Assembly (NCBI GenBank): GCA_026874595.1
Contig: CM049313.1
Location: 50,889,659-50,953,658, forward strand
Source: Sipunculus nudus
Lineage: Eukaryota; Annelida; Sipuncula; Golfingiida; Sipunculidae
Reading direction: 5' to 3'
Length of the DNA stretch: 64,000 bases
Of the stretch, positions 57,992 to 64,000 are shown piece after piece; the stretch's first letter is position 1, and every line of letters begins with the position of its first letter. Both the position numbers and the translations under genes were made by a program. The notes under the pieces were generated by a model. The model worked only from the letters and a program-made list of their open reading frames with translations, ran no database searches and was not told the DNA's origin.

Positions 57992-58824
57992 TACAAAAAT
58001 ACACTGACATGTTGCTATTTATCCTGGATGGAGGTAAAATGGGATTTTGTTTAGACATTCTTTTGGTTTCTGTGTATGTTGCACCTGAATATTCAGTAAT
58101 ATATTCATGCTTTGACGAAGACGATGGTATATGCAGACTGGAAAATATTATTTGTGAAGTGATCGCTGTATATGGCGAGATGAAAATTATATTATTAGGT
58201 GACCTTAATGCAAGAATGGGATATCTACAGGATGTTCTGACTGGTGATAATGACTCTTTCCCATGGTTTGAATCTAATGATATTTCTTTAATAAGAGAAA
58301 GAAAAAGTAAAGACCAAATAGTTAATAAGTTTGGTAAATCCCTGCAAGAACTTTGTTTTGTTTTAAATATATGCATATTAAATGGTAGATTCGATTCTGA
58401 CCAGCAAGGGGAATATACATTCTGCTCTAGAATTGGAAAGAGCATCATTGACTACATTATTGTTAGTACTGATATGTTTACCTCTTTTACTAAGTTTGAG
58501 GTCTTAAATATGGATCTGTCTGATCATTTCCCTATATCATCTTATCTGTGTACTAGGAGGGAAAGGGGGCTGTCCACAGGGGATGAAGCCATTATAGAAA
58601 ACCCATGGATACAATACAGAGAACGGAAAACAAATCAGTTTGCATGGGAAGATGATGATAATGTGTCAAATTTTGTGGATCAATTTTATTTAAATGTTAA
58701 TCAAAACCCTACCATTGCAGCTGACAATTATGTTACTTTTGCAACATGTTGCAAAATGTACATACAAGAAAAAAAACAGTGGGGCAGTGAAATTAGGAAC
58801 ACAGCCAAAATGGTGGGATCATGA
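57988..58824 (+). pseudogene. LINE endonuclease, third fragment (APE-type)
   Basis: 278 codons. LLGDLNARMG (Asp72, Asn74) is the active-site motif of the APE/exonuclease III fold; DYIIVS (155-160) and SDHFPIS (178-184, catalytic Asp179-His180) follow at the expected spacing. This domain nicks the target DNA to prime reverse transcription. The frame ends at 58824, while the downstream protein is already open in another frame from 58694. A second 1-bp frameshift therefore lies near the eight-A run at 58769-58776 or shortly after. The ORF is broken and the copy is presumably immobile. Confidence 0.85.
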
Positions 58825-61165
58825 GTGCAAAATGTCCAAACATGAAAAGTACAAATCATTAAACAAATACAGACTTTCAAACAAACAAGCCGACTTAAAT
58901 GTATATAGAGAAAAGAAAAAGGTATTCAAAAATCTGTGTGCTAAAAAGAAAGAAATACACGAGAGGAAAATAAAAGAGAACTTGTTGAGATGTCAATCAA
59001 CTAAGGAAATGTGGCAAACAATGAAAAGCATCAGAGGGTACATTAATCACAGAAACAACATATCAAAACTGGAATGGTATCAGCATTTTAAACAGTTGTA
59101 TACTGATAAAAACTACTCAAATAATACTTCTGAACATGTCACAGAATTATTTATACCAAACATGGATGCACATGAAAGTTCTCAAGAATCAGAACTGAAT
59201 AAAAGAATAACCTCTTTTGAAATAACAAAGGTGATACGGGAAATGAAAAATAACAAAGCACCTGGACCAGATGGGCTGGTTGCAGAGTTGTACAAAGATA
59301 ATGTTGATAACCTTCAGGACATGTTGGTAGTATTATTTAATGAAATCCTTAGTTGTGGAATATATCCTAAAAACTGGGCACAGGCAATCATTATTCCTCT
59401 TTACAAAAATGGTGACAGGTGTGATATTAATAACTATAGAGGAATTTCATTATTAAACTGTTTAGGGAAAATTTTCTGTAAAATATTAAATAACAGGTTG
59501 GTAAAATGGGCTGAAAGTGAGAACATACTTGTGGAGGAACAAGCAGGATTCAGGCGGAACCATAGTACTACTGATAACATGTTTATTCTTATGACCACAA
59601 TACAAAAATACATTACAAAACCACGAGGCAGAGTTTATGCATTATTTGTTGATTTTTCCCGGGCTTTTGACAGCATTAGACATAATTTATTGATGTGTGT
59701 TATACAAAAAAGTGGTGTAACAGGAAACTTTCTGAAAATTATCAATTCAATGTATACTCAACTACAATCATGTGTTTTATCAGAAACAGGCCTGTCTGAT
59801 TACTTTCAATGTGAGATTGGGACCAGACAAGGGTGTATGATCAGTCCCACTCTCTTTATTATTTTTATGAATGAATTATACAATCTGATTCATGAATCTG
59901 GGCAGCAAGGTATATCTTTAACAGAAGATGCACCAAATCTCCATATGCTTATGTATGCGGATGATATTGTTTTGTTGGCAGACACAGTCGGGAATCTCCA
60001 AAAGCACATAAATACTTTAGAATGTTTCTGTCAAACATTTAACATGAACTTGAATCTAGGAAAAACAAAGGTGGTTGTATTTAGGAATGGTGGGAAGTTG
60101 AGAAAATGTGAGAAATGGAAATTTATGAATTGTAATATCGAAACTATTAGTTCTTATAAATATCTTGGTACAATTTTCTCTAGTTTTGCTAAATGGTCTA
60201 AATGTCACAAATACCAGGCAAATCAAGCACAGAAAGCAATAGGTTTAATAAAGAAATATTCTAATAATTATAAATCTACATCAATCTCTCAACTATTTCA
60301 TATCTTTGATACAATGGTAATGCCTGTACTGACATATGGAAGTGAAATATGGGGAGGAGGTAAATGTAATGATATAGAAAGAGTACAAACTAAATTTTGC
60401 AAGTTTCTGCTTAAGCTGAATTCATCAGCACCAAACGCTGCTGTCTTGGGTGAATGTGGAAGACTTCCAGTTAAATTATATTGTATTATAAAATTGATAA
60501 AATATTGGATAAAAATATTACACATGCCAGACAGTAGGCTTGTGAAGCAAGCTTACTACTGTTTATATCAGTTGGATGCAGTTGGCCGAAGAAATTGGGC
60601 AACACAGGTGGAAAATTTAATTTATTCCTATGGATTTGGTTATATTTGGATTGTCCAAGATGTTGGTGATGTTGATGTATTCCTCAAAGTATTTGAACAG
60701 CGAGCTCATGATATTTGTTTACAAGAATGGCAGCAACAAATGACAAAAAATAAAAGGTTACAAACTTATATACAATATAAATCCTTACTAGAAACTGAAA
60801 AATATCTGTCTTGTGTGCCAAATGTGAAACACAGGCAGAGTTTAACTAGATTAAGATGCTCACTCCATGATCTTGAAATAGAGACTGGTAGAAGGCATAA
60901 AATCTCTGAATCAGAACGTATATGTATCTTTTGTTTTAACCAAGGAATAAGTGTTATTGAAGATGAATTTCATTTTATAATGGAATGTAATTTATATGCA
61001 TGTTTAAGGAGAAAGTTTTTAAGTGAATATATTGTTGGAAGAAACAAAGAAAATTTTATTCATCTTATGTCATGCAAAAATGTCTATGCTTTGAATAACT
61101 TGGCAATGTATATACACTACTCTTTCAGAAAAAGATACCTGTATATTAACCAAGGATTAGGGTAA
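58694..61165 (+). CDS. Non-LTR retrotransposon reverse transcriptase
   Basis: 823 codons, uninterrupted. Motifs in order: NNKAPGPDGL (~186-195), NYRGISLL, EEQAGFRRNHST, VDFSRAFD with catalytic Asp320 (motif A), GTRQGCMISPTLF (motif B), YADD at 421-424 (motif C), GKTKVVVF (motif D) and YKYLGTIFS (motif E). A C-terminal zinc finger has C744-x2-C747-x12-H760-x4-C765. It copies element RNA at the nicked target. The first ~40 codons overlap the endonuclease frame and are probably read out of the true frame; authentic protein likely starts around TQPKWWDHE. Jockey/CR1/I-type LINE; the clade was not assigned. Confidence 0.93.
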   Translation: MLIKTLPLQLTIMLLLQHVAKCTYKKKNSGAVKLGTQPKWWDHECKMSKHEKYKSLNKYRLSNKQADLNVYREKKKVFKNLCAKKKEIHERKIKENLLRCQSTKEMWQTMKSIRGYINHRNNISKLEWYQHFKQLYTDKNYSNNTSEHVTELFIPNMDAHESSQESELNKRITSFEITKVIREMKNNKAPGPDGLVAELYKDNVDNLQDMLVVLFNEILSCGIYPKNWAQAIIIPLYKNGDRCDINNYRGISLLNCLGKIFCKILNNRLVKWAESENILVEEQAGFRRNHSTTDNMFILMTTIQKYITKPRGRVYALFVDFSRAFDSIRHNLLMCVIQKSGVTGNFLKIINSMYTQLQSCVLSETGLSDYFQCEIGTRQGCMISPTLFIIFMNELYNLIHESGQQGISLTEDAPNLHMLMYADDIVLLADTVGNLQKHINTLECFCQTFNMNLNLGKTKVVVFRNGGKLRKCEKWKFMNCNIETISSYKYLGTIFSSFAKWSKCHKYQANQAQKAIGLIKKYSNNYKSTSISQLFHIFDTMVMPVLTYGSEIWGGGKCNDIERVQTKFCKFLLKLNSSAPNAAVLGECGRLPVKLYCIIKLIKYWIKILHMPDSRLVKQAYYCLYQLDAVGRRNWATQVENLIYSYGFGYIWIVQDVGDVDVFLKVFEQRAHDICLQEWQQQMTKNKRLQTYIQYKSLLETEKYLSCVPNVKHRQSLTRLRCSLHDLEIETGRRHKISESERICIFCFNQGISVIEDEFHFIMECNLYACLRRKFLSEYIVGRNKENFIHLMSCKNVYALNNLAMYIHYSFRKRYLYINQGLG

Positions 61166-62139
61166 CACTGTGCTGATATATGAAAAACACTTGCTCAAAT
61201 TTTAAAACTGAAATAATCTAGCCATGAATGGTTACATGCACAAATCACTATCCAATAATAAGAGCTCAAACTGAAAAAATTATTATTTAAAAACATACTT
61301 TTGGTGATATATATTCACATCTATTTATTGTATGTTTCCTACATTTATAATGTAGTAGGTTTGCTTTACAAATCTGCTACCTATTTGGGCTGTTATATAA
61401 TAATTCTTGAGTCTCATGTTTCTTATTTACTTCATAAGTGGTTAGAGATAAATGGAGTTGATACACTTATCTCATTATAGATGGCAGCACTTACATTACC
61501 AAGCAGTTTCAGCATGTGTTGATAAAATGTCATATGTCATTGTAAAGAGTTCATAAATTGTTTTCAGTACGCGTAACAATGTTATTTCCATTTACTGGTG
61601 TATTGTAAGTCTTACACACGGATATACGAACTGTTGGAATTTCTTCTTATTATTATTTTTTTTGTTTTATTCGTTTTGTGACAAGCTGTTATATAAAATT
61701 GTAATATTAGTTGATTTATAATGCATGTGTATTTCCAAAATTAAAATAAAGTCTAGTTGATACACTTATCTGATGGTAGATGGCAGCACTTACACTGCCT
61801 TGCGATTTCAGCGTCTTTGTTTGTATTCCGCCCTGTACATGTGTGTTAGCTAAGAGTTCATTGTTATCCAGGACACGTTATAATGTTTTTCATTTATTCA
61901 TATATGTAAGCCTTACACACACATTTGCAAACTGTTGGAATATTTTTAAAACTATTTTTATTTATTACCTTCTTGTACCAATTTATTTCAGTTGACTTTT
62001 AACGCATGTGCATCGCCAAGGTTAAGCACCACAAATTATCATGTTAAGTGATGTTATGTTGATTTTATGGTTCTATGGGCCGGAGGCCTTTATACTTGAA
62101 TAAACTATTTATTAATATTATTATTATTATTATTATTAT
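61166..62139 (+). mobile_element. LINE 3' untranslated region and (ATT)n tail
   Basis: It holds two direct copies of a ~300-bp block (GTTGATACACTTATCT at 61457 and 61756, each followed by GATGGCAGCACTTACA). Then GGTTCTATGGGCCGGAGGCC (62068-62087), AATAAA near 62099 and an (ATT)n tail to 62139. A short-repeat tail rather than poly(A) is usual in CR1/L2-like LINEs. Confidence 0.75.
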
Positions 62140-62155
62140 GGTAAATATGAAACAA

Positions 62156-64000
62156 GTGACCCATGGGTCATGACGCTCAGCTGACTGGGAAGAGATTCGT
62201 AAAAGGAAATTTTATCACCAGAATGGTAGTATATACCCATTCAACTGAAGCATCAAACAGATTAACCAACAGGCCAAGATTTAGTCTGTATTTATATATC
62301 TCAAAAATAGAGAAAAATGTGTAAACTTTTAAAACTAGAATACGGGTAACCAACAAGTGACTACATGTATCTGCCAAAATCGGATAGTGAGGCATGGATT
62401 GAGTGGCAAGGGGAAATAGAGTGAGGTATGTTGCATATTAGCATGGATGTCTGCAGCCTAAATGTGTATGTAGGTTGTGCCACCTACCACAAATCCAGAA
62501 AGCTGTCCAAGTTGTATACACCTGCAAAATTTTAGGCAGAAAAGTCAAACCACTACATGTATATGAGCGATTTTTGCCCATGGCAGACAAACAGACAAAC
62601 ACTGTGCAAAAATCTTTGCAGGTAACCCCTCCAGTTTTGTGTATGATAAAGACCTATGTGAGATCTAAACACATGCACAATTTTGGCCCAATCGGTCAAA
62701 TGGTTCCTGAGATATTAGCTTGGATGTGTGCAGCGTTAACTAGAATGTAGGTGGCGCCACCTGTCATAAAATCAAGAAAGCTGTCCACGATGTATAAACC
62801 TGCAAAATTTTAGGCAGTTATGTCGAACCACTACAGAGAAATGAGTAATTTTAGGCCACGGCAGACTACCAGACAGACGCTGTGCAAACATTGTTACAGG
62901 TGGCGCCACCATTTTTTGTGTATGTTACAGAGCTATCAAAGGGCTACATTTGTATAAATTTTATTTCCTGATCGGTCAAATGGTTCCCGAGATATAAGCT
63001 TGGATGTCATCAGCGTGAACGTGAACGTAGGTGTTGCCACCTGTCATAAAATCAAGAAAGCTATCCTGGATGTATACACATGACGAATTTCAGGTGAATT
63101 AGTCAATTCGCTGCAGAGATATGAGTGATTTTAACCCAAGGCAGATGAACAGATGGACACTGTGCAAACATGGTTACAGGTGGCGCCACCATTTTTTGTG
63201 TATGTTATAAAGCAATCCAAGGGCTACATTTGTATCAATTTTATTTCCTGATCGGTCAAACGGTTCCCGAGATATGAGGGTTCATGAGTGGAAACAGACC
63301 CACAAATGGACACTGGATAGAGAGGAAAGGTCAGAGGTCAATGCAAATTGGTTAGGCACCAGTTCACATGTGACCCGATAATAGGTGTAAGTTTGGGAAA
63401 AATCGGTCCATTAGTCTCCGAGGAGCTCTCTGGAAACGAACGCCGCCGCGGCGGAGGAACTCGGTCAAAAACATAGTATCCGCAAAACTTCGTTTTGGCG
63501 GATACAAAAATACAGGTGGCTTGACCAGTCTGCAGAAACTAATAAAAACACTTAATGGTCAATATCCATGCAAAAAATCATGGTGATCTCTGCATTAGTT
63601 GTTCAGATACTTCAGTTTTTGTATCAAATTGTCCATTATTCTGAGGGATACTTCGGAGTCCTATAGCTTGAAGGATATGGGTAACAGAGACCTAATTTCA
63701 AGTTTCCACAGGCACCTTTCATGGGCCTCCTTGCATGACAAGAATGAAGATTCTAGGTCCAGTTGTTGCGATTTGTACCCTGTTGACAGATAACCACATC
63801 TTTAAAGGTCTCAAAAAAAAAGAAAAAAATTCGTAAAAATTTGAAAAAAAAATAGAGGTGGCACACCCAGTCTGCAGAAACTGATGGAACAGCTCATGAT
63901 CAATAAGTATGCCGAAAATCATGACCATCAGTGTTGTAGTTATTGAAATACTGCAGTTTTTGTATCAAATTTTCCATTATTCTGGGGGGGGGGGGTATTT
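62156..64000 (+). mobile_element. Family A-capped element, 5' part (continues off window)
   Basis: 5' cap GACCCATGGGTC (62158-62169) and CGCTCAGCTGA (62174-62184). The body carries family B units with GGTGGCGCCACC at 62750, 62899 and 63179. It also has a separate 3'-cap-like hairpin at 63476-63505, then 'CAGTCTGCAGAAACT' blocks in two tandem copies (63510-63840 and 63850-64000) like those at 40770-41130. It lies 13 bp after the LINE tail. Non-coding. Confidence 0.65.
63476..63505 (+). repeat. Hairpin 3' cap of a fourth family
   Basis: GTATCCGCAAAAC and GTTTTGGCGGATAC form inverse arms around a short loop and are followed by AAAAA. A decayed relative occurs at 11384-11410. It appears to be the end of an element nested in or fused to the surrounding family A element. 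The CGCCGCCGCGGCGG palindrome lies ~30 bp upstream. Confidence 0.6.

Larger units (their letters stand above)
54944..62139 (+). mobile_element. LINE (non-LTR retrotransposon), whole copy, split by a family A element
   Basis: LINE sequence is 54944-55158 plus 57781-62139, about 4.57 kb after removing the insert. It has one endonuclease-reverse transcriptase reading region with two frameshifts, then a 3' UTR with an internal duplication and an (ATT)n tail. It is inserted in the second unit of the family A element 52172-54943. Whether the 5' end is complete is not known. Confidence 0.85.

Noticed and set aside
57930-58448. 172-codon open frame on the minus strand
   Set aside because: It is exactly antisense to the LINE endonuclease, which has clear catalytic motifs on the plus strand.
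45230-64000. Search for AMACR first exon on the minus strand
   Set aside because: No segment resembling the N-terminal ~80 residues with a phase-1 donor was seen; it is presumed beyond the window.

Overview
The window is AT-rich animal nuclear DNA. It has long introns with GT/AG borders and almost no long open reading frames. It is crowded with transposable elements, microsatellites and nested repeats. The repeat style points to a marine lophotrochozoan, most likely a mollusc: GACGGACGGAC tracts, tandem TGACCTTGACC arrays, and repeat elements capped by a hairpin plus a short A tract. That assignment is an inference, because no species-specific sequence was recognised.

Two conserved protein-coding genes can be reconstructed, both on the minus strand. 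(1) Nine exons between 15003 and 3347 encode the first ~327 residues of an unconventional myosin motor, best matched from memory to class III. They carry the P-loop GESGAGKT and the switch I motif NDNSSRFG. The start ATG is fixed by an upstream in-frame stop, a candidate promoter lies just beyond it, and the gene runs off the left edge. (2) Four exons between 45229 and 28919 encode the C-terminal ~295 residues of alpha-methylacyl-CoA racemase (AMACR). All three catalytic residues are present and the protein ends in the peroxisomal signal SKL. Its first exon was not found and probably lies beyond the right edge. A third possible minus-strand exon at 23325..23212 has clean splice borders but is unidentified.

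The rest is mostly mobile DNA. By region: 1-2.1 kb, a 180-bp tandem-repeat element followed by a family A element; 2.1-15 kb, myosin exons with repeat-filled introns; 15.1-15.65 kb, promoter and a 35-bp minisatellite; 17.0-17.5 kb, a complete ~500-bp hairpin-capped element; 19.1-23.06 kb, a family A element with an internal ~144-bp array, split by a 2.0-kb terminal-inverted-repeat transposon; 25.3-27.9 kb, another family A element; 28.9-45.2 kb, AMACR with introns holding family C elements, an inverted-repeat structure and SINEs; 45.7-49.9 kb, a large family C element with a 599-bp internal duplication; 52.2-64 kb, a nest in which a family A element is split by a LINE, the LINE is split by a second family A element, and a third family A element begins just after the LINE.

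The main unifying observation is that several sequence-unrelated repeat families share one architecture. Each has a short 5' palindrome, then a subterminal motif, a body of tandem units, and at the 3' end the same motif inverted (usually as one arm of a hairpin) followed by a short A run. This resembles non-autonomous Helitron/Helentron (HINE/DINE-like) elements. The nested insertions with intact empty sites inside the same window let several element boundaries be fixed directly.
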